Assembly (NCBI GenBank): GCA_010015655.1
Contig: ML976766.1
Location: 204,761 to 231,568, forward strand
DNA: 26,808 nucleotides
Direction of reading: 5' to 3'
From: Bimuria novae-zelandiae CBS 107.79
Lineage: Eukaryota > Ascomycota > Dothideomycetes > Pleosporales > Didymosphaeriaceae
Below the pieces are notes generated by a model. The model worked only from the letters and a program-made list of their open reading frames with translations. It was not told the DNA's origin and ran no database searches. The translations under genes and the position numbers were made by a program. How positions within the stretch are numbered: position 1 is the first letter of the stretch; the number at the start of each line of letters is the position of its first letter. This document shows positions 9,750-21,013 of this stretch, one piece after another.

Positions 9750-10870
9750 GGCGACAGTGTCTTATACGGGTTATATAGTAGCTCCGGTAGTCTGCCCAGT
9801 ACACCGTTCACAGGTTGTTGTGGAAACAGCGTGATTTCGCGATATGCAATCGCTGGCAGCCGTGCCTGTGTTTACAGTCGCTATTACTATAATTACGCAT
9901 CTTGTTCTTACTATTACTAAGACTAAGGTTCTCTAAGCGCACCACTTATAAAGTGCAGTTATTAACTATTATTACTTTATTTTAATAGTTAGATTTTATC
10001 TATCTAGTGCATTAGTTGTAGCTCCTGTATTTTAGATTGGTTTCGAGCGTCGTGTCCTACTCCGTGCTATTCGCTTCGCTATAATTACTTTCGCTACTAC
10101 CCGTCTTGCTATAAGTACTCTGGCTGCTATGACTACGGTGCATATATACTAGCTAGTGGACTATCCTACTATAGTTATTGCTACTTAGCTATTAGAGGTG
10201 TCTGTTTTGCGTTTTACTAGCGCTTGTATGCCCTTAATCGTTAGTCGAATATTATAGCTTTAAATTCTACAGGGTCCCATTCGGGAGTATTCTCTAGAGT
10301 AGATAGATTATAGAGGGAATTAGCAAGCCTCGCGCAGTTGTTGCCTGTATAGACTCTTCTATGCCATAGGACCATCTTTAGAGATTTTAGTATATTATAG
10401 TTAACCTTGTAGAATAGCTCCTTTGTCTATCCTTTAAAATCGTAATAGTAGTCTGCACATAGATCGTCGTCCTAGGCTATTAATACGTTATAATTATAAA
10501 TAATTTTAGTAATTTAGGTTATTGCGTGCATCTCGTTTGCGTCTGTTAGTATAGGTACGTCCTAGAGAGATGTGTTAACAGATTCTAGCGCCACTAGATA
10601 TAGGTAGTCTCTTATAAGGTACTTTATAGTATATTTAGCCTAGCGCGAAGCAGCTTTCTAGCGTTTACTTAAGCTATACTCTAACTAATTATTGCGTAGT
10701 TAAGCTTAAGCTTAAGTATTAGTATTATCTGCTACGCTGTCGCTGCTTTAGTTATCTACTATTATACTAGTAGTATTAACTTATTATTAATATAGTTATC
10801 TTGTTAGTTAGTCGTTTCTAACGTGTGTTAGTGTACGTAACTAGGTCGTCTAGAGACGTTCGTATGGTAA
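9742..10870 (-). pseudogene. Copia-1 gag N-terminal half, RIP-inactivated
   Basis: The minus-strand phase is the same as the Copia-1 zinc knuckle and pol once hAT-1 and its duplication (3,156 bp) are removed. It reads as an acidic, then hydrophobic/aromatic region (LYLVALESVNTSL, DDDLCADYYYDFKG), an open block MVLWHRRVYTGNNCARL near 10375, and then a Gln-rich linker in which most Gln are now stops. I do not recognise a specific domain, but the position and phase fit the start of Gag. No start codon could be chosen, since ATG itself is turned to ATA by RIP. The upper limit near 10870 is approximate. Confidence 0.7.
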
Positions 10871-11063
10871 ATTATAATACGTTACTAACGCGCTCTATAT
10901 CCGCGGATTAGCCTAAACTAGTAGCTTTAAAGGTTAGTTAAGAGTGCTTCGTGTTATCTCTATCTTGCTTTATTCTTAGCACAGTCTGCATCGACCCGAG
11001 ATTTCTTACGTTAGGTTATTAATAGCCTGTCTCTTTTTCTTTACTGTCTGTGATAGCTTCTCG

Positions 11064-11077
11064 CGATTACTAATTAG
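11064..11077 (-). other. candidate primer-binding region of Copia-1
   Basis: Directly downstream of the 5' LTR the minus strand reads CTAATTAGTAATCG. Copia-3 has CTAATTAGTGGTTA at the same place, so this position is conserved. I could not match it to a tRNA 3' end. Confidence 0.45.
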
Positions 11078-11346
11078 TGTTAAGAGGACTTATTACACTA
11101 GTGCTAAAAGGAAATACTTAATAACGAGTTACATTAGGTTTATTAATGCTTGTTTTTTCGTTCTATCTACTAAGGAGTGAAGTATATCGCGGGGTATGGA
11201 AGCTAGTCCCATATGGGGTTCGCTCTATACACATAGTGTTTTGCAACACGATAGAGGCCTTAATAACTATTAACAGAATGCTTGCTCCTCCGCACACGCA
11301 CCTTCCTTGTAACATGCCTAAGGCCGTTAAAGTTGTTAATCCGACA
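11078..11346 (-). repeat. 5' LTR of Copia-1 (269 bp)
   Basis: Same length as 1356-1624 with 13 differences. At every one the base here is T or A where the other LTR has C or G, so this copy took more RIP. It ends CCGACA, followed by TTAA. Confidence 0.95.
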
Positions 11347-11350
11347 TTAA
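11347..11350. repeat. right target-site duplication of Copia-1, TTAA
   Basis: Matches 1352-1355. Confidence 0.65.
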
Positions 11351-12050
11351 TTAATTAATATTAACTAATTAAGAAATATTTAATAGTAATACGTTAGCTC
11401 TTAGCGCGTTAGATTAGCGGAAAATTAATTAACTCCTAAAGGCTATTATTAACGTAGGAGGTAATAATTAAGCTAAGTAACTAAGCTAAACTATATACTA
11501 TATTACTATTTAAAAACTATTTTTAGAGGATAAGAATAAGCACCTATAAAAGGCCTTAATAACTAAGAAACGCTACTCTAAGAAAGCTAAGCTTTTACCC
11601 CTTAATTAGAGTAATAGCTATTATAATAAAATAATATTTTAGTTACCTTATAGCGTATAAAGTGCCCGTAATTATTAATACTAACTTAATTAGGATAAGA
11701 AATAAAAATAGCGTTAAAAAGCTAATTAGATAAAGACCTATAGGGCTAATTAATAGCTTAAAGCCTAATTACTCTATAAGAAATATATTATTTATATAAT
11801 TAATAAAAAGGCGCGCGCGCAGCAGAAGGCTAATATAGTTTTATAAAAATACTTTAATTAAAAGGCCTATAGGGCCTAAAAATAATACTAATAATTAATT
11901 AAAATTATTTAATTGGCTCCTGAAAAGCCCTTAATACTATAGAAATAGGTTATTAGGCCCGCGCAGGCCCTTAGTGGAGGTGTAGATCTAGATAGGGTAG
12001 CATTATTAGCATTAACACTATTAACGCTCAAGGGCCGCCTGATTAGAATA
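11347..12050 (+). pseudogene. Fot1/Pot2-type transposase, C-terminal part, RIP-inactivated
   Basis: This continues the protein interrupted at 1355. Starting after one copy of the TTAA duplication, the phase gives LFLEDKNKHL, KALITKKRYSKKAK and a long Lys/Gln/Ala-rich helical tail, which is how Fot1-like transposases end. Stops replace Gln. The last part (about 11950-12050) is less mutated and reads RPAQALSGGVDLD. The frame is then cut at 12050 by the LTR of Copia-2, so the stop codon and the 3' inverted repeat of the element are not in the window. Confidence 0.85.
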
Positions 12051-12250
12051 TGTTGGTAGGCCTTTGTACGATCGTACGGGTGATAACAGTAACGAATGTC
12101 TTGTATATTGCTATTGGTATATTCTATCTATGAACGTGGGTGCTACGAAGGTATACATGGGCTCGGTGCGAGTCGGACCGAAGTAGGATCGAGGCGGTAC
12201 GTTAGGCAGCATTAAGCAGCCTCAGGCGATGGGATATGTGTATACCGACA
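12051..12250 (-). repeat. 3' LTR of Copia-2 (200 bp)
   Basis: It starts TGTTGGTA and ends TACCGACA, the short inverted ends of an LTR, with one RIP-type change. It is lightly mutated and unrelated in sequence to the LTRs of Copia-1 and Copia-3. The bounds rest on the terminal motifs and the nearby RNase H, because the partner LTR is outside the window. Confidence 0.82.
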
Positions 12251-14826
12251 CTGGCAACCTTTTATTATCGTAGCACACTATTCCGTAGGTCGCTGCACAG
12301 ATCCCTTTACTCGTATTAATAGCATATTGCTATTAATAAATTGTTTAAATACGCGATTTGGCGTGGCTTTTGTAAGTGCGTCCGTAGGGTTATCTTTACT
12401 ATTAATCTATTAGATCTCCGCGATCTCACGGCGCTCGTACGACTGGCGGAGTGCTATAATGTCGATTATTAGGCGCTTCTTATTCGTGGTGCCAAGTTTG
12501 ACGAGGCACTCATACAGTGAGTATGAGTCTGTACATACAACGAGTGGGATCGACGGTAGACCTAGGCGTTTTGTAATTATCTTAAGTGTTGTTAAGATAG
12601 CAATAGCGATGTTAACGCTACTAACTATACTATATATCTCTAATGCTAGGACGCTTCTAGTGACGCGTTTATATTTAGTTAAACTCTAATAGATTACGTT
12701 GCTACGTATGTCGAACGTATTATCTTATCTACCAGACTTATTAACAAGGACAAGTAAGTACCCTAGCTATAAGCTAAGGTCTTAGTTATTTATAAAAGAA
12801 CTGTCCGTAAATACTATTAATTTAGCTATAGTAAGATTAAGGGGAATATACTATAATCCTTGCTACAAGTTCTTAGCTTGCCACTTTAGTTAGTAGTTAA
12901 GTTTCCTATAGTCTGTGTCTGCAGGTTACTGTATTTGCGTAGCCATAGAAAGGTTAAAAGATACTTTAGGTTAGTAGATAGAAGTAATGTACGCGCCGCG
13001 CGCGCGCTGCTCTATATACCTCTATACTTAGTCTACTACCTTTAGATTAATAGTATTAATTTTAGCTCCTTGCCCCTTTTGCGTTAGTTAAATAGCGTCT
13101 CTACGCAACGTAAGGGTATATCTATTAAACTCTAGTAGTACCTCTTTAGATAGTCTCTCCTTTAGCTTAGCTTAGAAGTTGGCTTTTTAGAGCGCGGCGT
13201 CCTCTACGCTAGAGAATATAGGTGTTGTAATCGCGAGCGTATTATCTATTTATAGACCTACTATACTAAACGTTTCTAGTTCTCCGTTCGTGATCAAGAG
13301 GCATAGATTATACGTAAATATAGCTATATTAAGCTCTTTACAGTAGTGTCCTTAGTACGTAGCGAACTAGTGAACTCCTGCCTCTATAATTCTATATAGT
13401 AGCTTAATCACGCGAATAATCGTACCCTTAGGATACTTTATTATAAGCTCCTTAGGCAGGTGCGCCAAAATCGTACGGAATAGCTTAGTTTATGCCTATA
13501 AGTATGCCTATGTAATATCGCGTAGTTCTATAGATATGCCTTTAGTAAGCAATGCAGGTGCCAGGGCCAGTATTAAGTACTAACTAGCTTGTTAGATAGT
13601 TAGCGACTGCGTTAGGATTTCGTGTTTACCCTTATTATTATAGTCTTAAATAACAAGTTGTAATTTCTTATATAGGACTATAGTCTTGCCTTTAACTTTA
13701 TAAACTATACGCGACTTAAAGATGCGATGCCTATTATATATAGTTAAGTTAAATAGCTTAAAACTAAATACTTTACAGCTAATAAAGTTATTAATCTCTT
13801 TCTAGTTAGATGCTTCGAAAGGGGCGCTTAGGGTGTTAATCACGCTATTATTACATAGCTTAATGGCTAGGGCGTAATCGTCCTCCTCCTTCCTCGTTAG
13901 GTATTACACTATACGCTTATTCTTAGATCCAGGCGGGCGGCCCCGCTTGCGTGGCTAGGTTAGCTATATAGCTACTAGTGGCTACTATTTAGTAGTAATT
14001 AGTCCTTCCCCTTTGTCTGCGGCTGGAATCACGTCTATAGTTATGTCTTAATAGTAAGGTTTTACAACTATAGATCGGAACGTTATTAGGCTATTAACTA
14101 TGTCTACAGTAACATCGTAATCCTTTATATTAATAATCTTGTACGGCCCTTGCCATCTATTCTTCTCACGCCATACTATTACCTTACTTTATAGAGGTAG
14201 TAAGAGTAACTTATCTATATTTAGCCTATTCCTAGTGTTAAGTGCGTTGCTTACTACACGTTCTGCTACGGCCCTCCGCAGCGCCTTTATCGCTTTCTGG
14301 ATTACTTTAGCGCGACGTATTGTCGATAGTAATAGTGGCGAGTCTATAGATACCTAAGGGTATGCGCCGAAGACGAGCAGCGTAGGTATAAGTCTGTCTA
14401 GGCTAGCGGTGTCGTTAATAGCCTTAACTACTATCTATAGCACTACAACGTCGCTAGTGCTAGAGTTAAGCTCTGCCCTTATAATCTTATACGCGCGTCT
14501 AAGAGGTGCATAGTACCTTTTTACCTTACTAATAGACTAGTAAGCCTCTACTAGCACCTATTTATAGGTAATTCCTATAATCTTTACCTTAGATCTAAAC
14601 TTAATAGATGCGAAGTTAGTATCTGCGTTATAGGTAATAATATCTAGCGGCCCTTAGTACGTATTAATTTATAGTAAACGGATTGCCTCCCAAGTGTCTT
14701 TCGCACTTATAGATTGTAGAAATCGAGCGCTATTAAAGGTCGTAGCTAAATTAATTACGTGAAGCACTGGCTTCCTACTTAGGTATATTACGTCTATAAA
14801 AATCTTAAAGTTAAATTCTTAGTTAT
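12251..14826 (-). pseudogene. Copia-2 pol: integrase C-terminal half, reverse transcriptase, RNase H
   Basis: Read from 14826 downward: integrase core with IDVIYLSRKPVLHVI and a second catalytic position reading NADTNF (Asp to Asn), then LVFGAYP, reverse transcriptase (about 13900-12950) with active site LQIDN (second Asp to Asn), and RNase H (about 12850-12330) with PLVVCTDSYSLYECLVKL. In this RNase H stretch the nucleotide sequence resembles Copia-1 at 1760-1960 closely by eye, so the two are sister families. Stops stand at Gln/Trp positions. The downstream junction reads TTGCCAG directly before the LTR. Confidence 0.9.
14822..14826. repeat. left target-site duplication of Copia-3, GTTAT
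   Basis: Exact match to 21009-21013. Five bases is the standard copia duplication. Confidence 0.95.
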
Positions 14827-15076
14827 TGTCTACACTGCCTCGCCTTCCGCGCTAAGGGAACTGTGTAACCCAATCATACCCTTATACCCCCTTACTTCCA
14901 GTTAACCTAATACTGTACTAAAACCCCTTCGCCTCCACACTACCTGGTACTCGCTCACATCCACGAGAACTGGAAGGAAGGTATATAGAACTATTACAGA
15001 ATACACAGACAATACAGACACTAGATACCAAAGACAGAGAGTTACTTATTTATTCCTTGCTACCTGTAAACCGACA
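14827..15076 (+). repeat. 5' LTR of Copia-3 (250 bp)
   Basis: It starts TGTCTACACTGCC and ends AAACCGACA. It matches 20759-21008 without gaps, with 10 differences, all transitions. It keeps many CpA dinucleotides, unlike the interior. Confidence 0.96.
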
Positions 15077-15090
15077 CTAATTAGTGGTTA
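15077..15090 (+). other. candidate primer-binding region of Copia-3
   Basis: CTAATTAGTGGTTA follows the 5' LTR directly and shares its first nine bases with the same position in Copia-1. The priming RNA was not identified. Confidence 0.45.
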
Positions 15091-15403
15091 CCCTTACAGT
15101 CAATGCTATAAGAGATAACCATAGATAGCAAGGAGAACTAGAAGAGACACGATAAGGGGTATAGTAATACCCTAAACCGTGTGCTAACAAGACCCTAAGC
15201 GTTTACCTAGGTCTCCGCGTCTATTACGCCTTCGCCGGAAGCTCGCGCGTCGTAGCCTACTACTAAGCAATAAGGACTTTAAGCGTTTACCTAAGTCCTT
15301 GTCTATCACGCTCTATAGTACCTGCTACTAATAGTACTATTAATAAACCTGCGTCTTACTCTCTTAAAGAGACGCCTTACGACCCCTAAATCGCTTTCCT
15401 ATA

Positions 15404-18400
15404 ATGCCTTTTACTAACCACCTTACGAAGGAAGAACAGGCGCTTATTAATAAGGATAGCTAGGGCTAGCCCCTTAATGTTAATAAGAATACAGATATCA
15501 CGAAAATTAACACAAAGAGTGTAAACACATATATCCTCTTCTACTACTAAATCTCCCAAAACAAAGAATAGGAGGACTATGAGCTATAGGAGCAGATAAC
15601 TATTATCTTTAAAGGGTAGCTAAAAGAACTCTTTAATAAAGGTAACAAATCTCTTATTACTAAATTCCAAGACCACCTACGCAAGCAAGGCGTTTTTATA
15701 GCTAAGGATAGTAAGTTAATTGCCTATAATATTATAAAAGCGCTATAGGGCGACTATTATAAATAAACTAATAAAGAGGTTGCTCACTAGCTTAAAATAA
15801 ACAAAAGGTTTAACTCGCGCTTTAATCTAAATCTTACGACATCGCCTCTATATAATACGCCTCTATTATAGTAATTTTCTTAATAACCCTCTACGCACCT
15901 TGCTTCTCCTTAACCAGCTCTAATAGCACGCACTATCTACTAACCTATACCTCTACTAAAATGGTAGCCCACCACATACCTGCCCCCTTATTAGTAGCAC
16001 AACGCGCCTTTATCCTCTACGCAGCAGCTAAACCAGTATAATACGTATAACCCCCATCTGTAGCACGAAAGCCCTACAAACGCCACACGTCTTAATAACG
16101 CACATTGACTTATTACAGACCTCTGCAAGCTATACGACAATAAGAAGCGCTTTAGAGGTAAGCTATATAACGTGTTTAACACTAAATTTAGAATCTTCTA
16201 AGACAATTACAGCAAGATAGGGCTACCTAAGCAACACTAGGATTAAACTTTTTCTATTATGCTAAAAGATAAAGCGTTTAACTACTACTATAACCGCCTC
16301 GCGGGTTAGGGCTATAATCTTAAGACAATAATAAGTATAATAAAGAGCCACTTCTATAATAAGGAGAATCGTTAATTATACCTTAGTAAGTAGAGAATAA
16401 CTACGCTGGCACGTATAATTAGCGCCTACCCTAATAAATCTTATCTTAATATTCTCTAATTACTTATTAATAAGCTCTAGAAGCTTTAACGCGGGCTAGG
16501 CTATAATTACTAAGGTAATAACGTGCTACGCGAATAACTACTTAACGCGTGTAGCAGTATTAAGGACTATAATTTTACCCTTTTTACTCTAGCGCTTACT
16601 TTTAAAGGCCTCTACTCTACTCTACGCTTATTTATTAGCGCTACCACCCGCTCGCGCAAGGCGCGTAATCTAAGCCTAATATAATACACTACTAATAAGG
16701 AGTATTAGAACCACTACAACCTCTAATACCCCTATAAGGACGACCCTAACGCAAACGGCCATAAGTAGTACTAGACTAATAGGACCTACGGAGGTAAAGG
16801 CTCGCGGAGAGGTTAAGGTAATAGATTATAAGGATTCTTATCGCGCTTCTCGCCGTAAGACGTTAATAATCGTAGACCCTATTAAGGTAACTCTTAAGGG
16901 TTACCCTTCTAACAGCTACTGCCACCTAAGTAACTATAATCTTAAAAGAAATGCTTTATTTGCAGTAAGCCTAGCTACTAATTAATAAAACACTCTAGGG
17001 ATAAGCGCAAGTAATCCTATTATAGATTTTACTAGATAGCGTTAGCCTACTTATATAACGCGTAACCTAACGTTACTAACTTTTACGCTTTCCTAACTAA
17101 GTACGAAGGTATTAAAATTAATAATAAGGCCTAGCAGATGCTCGCTACGGAAATAATAATTAAAGAAGATTAGTTTATTACTAAGTTCTCTAGTATAATT
17201 AACAGTAATTAGACAATTGCCTACCTAAATAACTAAGCTATATACCACGCGACTACACAAATTAACGCGTTTAGGGCTATAGATGACACGCCCGCTACTA
17301 TATTTACGTTTAAGGATTAATATAATAAGAAAGTCTTTTAGGGTATTATGCCTAACACGGGAGCCTTAGGCGTCTCGATAGCTAGAGAACTATAAGCGAC
17401 TGCTCTATAGGCAGCCACAAGCTTGTAAATAGATACTTTAACGGCTGGGCAGCACTAAATCCGCTTTGGTAGAGGCTAGGCAATTACATCTATAGGCACC
17501 CTACACGTCGACATAGTAATTAGTAAAGTCACGTTCCACGTGCTACCTACTAATACGCCATTCTTGCTCTGTCTAGCTAATATAGATAGACTAGGCGTTA
17601 GATATAACAACCTGCGTAACGTACTAGTCCAGGGCAACTAGCTATACTTAGTTATACGTAAATAGGGCTATCTATGGCTCCTTGTGAATTAACCTAAACG
17701 CACCGCAGCCGCTAGCTACCACCTTATAGAGACTAAGCTACGCTAGCTCTACTAACGATTTGGCTACCTATTAGCTTATTAGCTTTATGACTTGCTTATT
17801 CGCGCTAGCCATAATAACGTCTATAAGGAGCTTATTAATAAGCTTATTAAGTACTGCTAACAGTGCTAACTGAATTAGAAAGCACCTGGACGCTTTAGAT
17901 TTAAGCTTAAGGAACTAGACCTAGACTTTAACTACGAGGTAATTATTAACATTATATACCTAAATAGAAAACCTGTCCTATATATAGTTAATAACGTAAC
18001 TGCCTTTTAAGCTGCTCGCTTCCTTAAAGATGTATTAGCCACAAGCACTTAGGACGCTCTATAGCATTATTAGATTAATACCTACCTTAGACCGCCTAAG
18101 TATCTTGTCTATAACGCTAGCAGGAACTTTATTTCTACTAAATTTAAGTAACTTGCCAAGTCACTATTAATTAATATTAAAGAAGTACCTGTAGAAGCTT
18201 ATAATAGCGTAGGCAAGGTAGAGTGGTACCATGCTCTATTATAACGTGCTTTTAAGACTATTTAAGCCAATTTACCTATAATAATAAACAGGCAGCTCAT
18301 CTTGCAAATGGCTATTAAAGCTATTAATAACACTATAAGTCCTAATAGCCTAGTGTCTACGCTCCTTGTCTTCGGCGCCTACCCACGAATGACAGAAGAC

Positions 18401-20614
18401 TCTCCCCTATTGCTATTAATTACTTAACGCGCTACTGTTATTAAAAAGGCTATAAGAGAGGTATGACGGGTATACAAGACGCGCCAAATTAATAATACGC
18501 TAGCAATACGTAATAGATCTATAATGCTTAAAATAACTATACTACCTATTAACTCCGACGTGCGCGTCTGGCGCGAGAAGGATGAATAGATAGGGCCCTA
18601 TAAGCTTATTACTATAATAAATGAGACCTGTATAATATAGCTGCCGCATAGCCCTACAAATTTCCGCTTAACGGTTGTTAAGCCATACTACACGGATACC
18701 TCCCCGACAAACAACGAACCAGCCACGCCACTAGCGATTAATAATAAGGATAATAGCCACCCGATAGATATGCCAGACAATAGAGATAATAACTAGGACA
18801 AAGATAGCAAAACTAGTGTAACTAACTAGCATTAAGAATAAGCTTCTAAACTCCTTTAACAAAAACGCGGCTAACTTAAAGGTAGTAAGAATAAGCCTAA
18901 AGCTACTATAGCCTGCGCGAACCCTCCTAGGATAGCTCGTACGGCTCCTATAGCGTACACTATTTACACAGCGCCTAACGAAGCTCACATAATAGAGGTC
19001 TTTATAACGCATAAAGAGAACACTAACTGGCTACTTTCTATTTAGTTACGTAAAGAGCAAAGGATAACTACACCTGGCTAACTATTTAAGCTATTAGATA
19101 ATAAGGAAATTAATAGCCTTATTGCTAACAGAGTCTTCTACTTTAAGCAATACGATCCCTGCAAGCACTAAGGACGGATTTTTAAGTTATAACTAGTACG
19201 CGAAATTAAAGGCAAGACTACTACTACCCTATATAAGAAATTACGCCTCGTAGTACAAGGCTATTAAGACGATAGCAAAGTAATAATCCTTACTTAATTG
19301 CTAACTATCTAGCGAGCTAGCTAACGAATTATACTAGCTATTACTCCTTCACTTATGCGTAATAAAGTTACATTAATAAATAGAGAGATCTCGCTCTGGC
19401 TGCGAGATATTACCTAAGCATATATATAGTCACGCATAAAGCTTAACCGAGTAGTTATTGCCCACTTACCTAAGGAAATTAAATACAAGTATCCACCTAG
19501 CACGGTCATGATAGTTGAGAAGCCCCTATACGGCCTAGCTAAAGCCGGTACCTATTGGTGGGCAACGTACAGCGCTCATTACAAGGAAAAGCTTTACATA
19601 GAGACCTTAATATATAACCTATGCCTACTTGTGACCACTACCTAGGACGCCTTTAGCATAGTAGGCATGTAGACTAATAACACACTTATTCTTGCGGATG
19701 AATGTTTCTCTAACCTAAAGAAGAAGGAGTTAACGTTTATAGCTAAGCTAAAAGAGAAGCTAACACCCACTACTCTATTAATTTTTAATAGCTATGTCCT
19801 ATTAATTAATCACACTGGCAAGCTCTTACTATGACAAAAGGATTAGGGTAAGAAGATTTAGCTTATTAACGCAAGCTTAGCTAACTATTAATAATAGTAC
19901 GTTAAGTAGAGGGCTCGCGGCGCCTACATCGCAAGCATCTACTAACTAGAGGCGACTTTTAACCTCTCTATTACCGCATAAACTTAGGAGCCTACTGTTA
20001 ACGACGTTAACGCGTTAAACAAACGCCTATAGTAGTAACTAAATAATCTTAATTATAGCCTTACCTATAAGGCACTTAACCTGGCTTAGGCTAAAGTCTT
20101 TATATTTATTAACAGCTCCTTCGCAAACAACAAAGATTTAAGTAGCTAGATTAGCTATATAATTATAGTAGCTATAGAAGACGCTGCTGATACGGAGTTT
20201 ACTATTTATAGTAATCTTATTTACTAGAGCTCCGCGAAGAGCAAACGCGTGACCTAGAGCGTCCTTGCGTTAGAGATCTACGTAATGGTAGGAGGCGTTA
20301 ATCTTGCCTACTCTATTACCTTAACGCTTGCTATAGTTATAAAGTAGCTTAGTCTGCTATCTCTCCCCCTAGTAGTTTGTACAGACTTATACTTACTGTA
20401 TGAGTGTATTGTCAAGCTAGGAACGACTAAGGAAAAACGACTAATGATTAATATTATGGCCTTACGTCAATCCTATGAGAGAAGGGAGTTATTTGAGGTT
20501 TAATAGGTGAATAGCTAAGACAACCTTGCCAACGCTATAATAAAAACATCGCTAAACAAAGCCCTAGAAACTCTTATTAATACAAACTCGCTGTGTATAC
20601 GAGTTGACGGATAG
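15404..20614 (+). pseudogene. Copia-3 gag-pol polyprotein, RIP-inactivated
   Basis: One phase of about 1,737 codons runs from the ATG at 15404 (MPFTNHLTKEEQ) to a TAG at 20612-20614, which may itself be a mutated Trp codon; the next in-phase stop is 20639-20641. Gag contains FRGKLYNVFNTKF near 16150. A zinc knuckle starts at 16952 (CFICSKPS, with a later Cys to Tyr). The protease motif is NTGA at 17354-17365 (Asp to Asn). The integrase zinc-binding region is near 17715-17890 and keeps CQQC. RT includes PLYGLAKAGTYWW near 19525 and an active site MQTNN at 19667-19681 (both Asp to Asn). RNase H contains FINSSFANNKDLSS near 20105. There is no net frameshift. The product would have been processed by its own protease into virus-like-particle proteins. 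Confidence 0.95.
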
Positions 20615-20741
20615 GTAATACGCAAGGACCCCACAAACTAGCTCTAATAATAATCACGACAACCACTATAGTTATTACCTTCCGACTTTCGCAAACAGCC
20701 TCTCTAGTAAGTGTACACCTAATCCACACTTATTTTACTAT

Positions 20742-20758
20742 AAAAGAAAAGCTGCCAG
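20742..20758 (+). other. polypurine tract and 3' LTR junction of Copia-3
   Basis: AAAAGAAAAG (20742-20751) followed by CTGCCAG lies directly before the LTR. Copia-1 has a similar purine run followed by CTTCTAG, and Copia-2 has AAAAGG followed by TTGCCAG, each directly before its 3' LTR. The conserved layout supports plus-strand priming here. Confidence 0.6.
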
Positions 20759-21008
20759 TGTCTACACTGCCTCGCCTTCCGCGCTAAGGGAACTGTGTAA
20801 CCCAATTATACCCTTATACCCCCTCACTTCCAGTTAACCTGATACTGTACCAAAACCCCTTCGCCTCCACACTACCTAGTACTCGCTCACATCCACGAGA
20901 ACTGGAAGGAAGGTATATAGAACTATTACAGAACACACAGACAATACAGACACTAGATACTAAAGACAGAGAGTTACTTGTTCATTCCTTGCTACCTGTG
21001 AACCGACA
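20759..21008 (+). repeat. 3' LTR of Copia-3 (250 bp)
   Basis: Pairs with 14827-15076. It starts TGTCTACACTGCC and ends GAACCGACA. Confidence 0.96.
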
Positions 21009-21013
21009 GTTAT
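21009..21013. repeat. right target-site duplication of Copia-3, GTTAT
   Basis: Exact match to 14822-14826. Confidence 0.95.

Larger units (their letters stand above)
1356..11346 (-). mobile_element. Copia-1: full-length Ty1/copia LTR retrotransposon, nested inside Fot1 and itself twice interrupted
   Basis: Two 269-bp LTRs bound a minus-strand gag-pol frame in the copia order gag, protease, integrase, reverse transcriptase, RNase H. hAT-1 (6594-9741) and a 610-bp short element (4629-5238) lie inside. Removing both with their duplications leaves about 6.2 kb, and gag, protease, RT and RNase H all share one phase. LTR ends read TGTCGG and CCGACA. It sits inside the Fot1 coding frame with a TTAA duplication. 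All coding parts are RIP-damaged, so it is dead. Confidence 0.95.
14827..21008 (+). mobile_element. Copia-3: structurally complete Ty1/copia retrotransposon (6,182 bp)
   Basis: Two 250-bp LTRs, a 5-bp duplication, a conserved motif at the primer-binding position and one gag-pol frame make a complete element. It lies in the integrase gene of Copia-2 in the opposite orientation. Every pol domain is present in copia order, but RIP has placed stops throughout and removed catalytic Asp residues. Confidence 0.97.

Noticed and set aside
18731..19012. 93-codon minus-strand open frame
   Set aside because: It is antisense to the integrase/RT linker of Copia-3, which reads in the family frame on plus.
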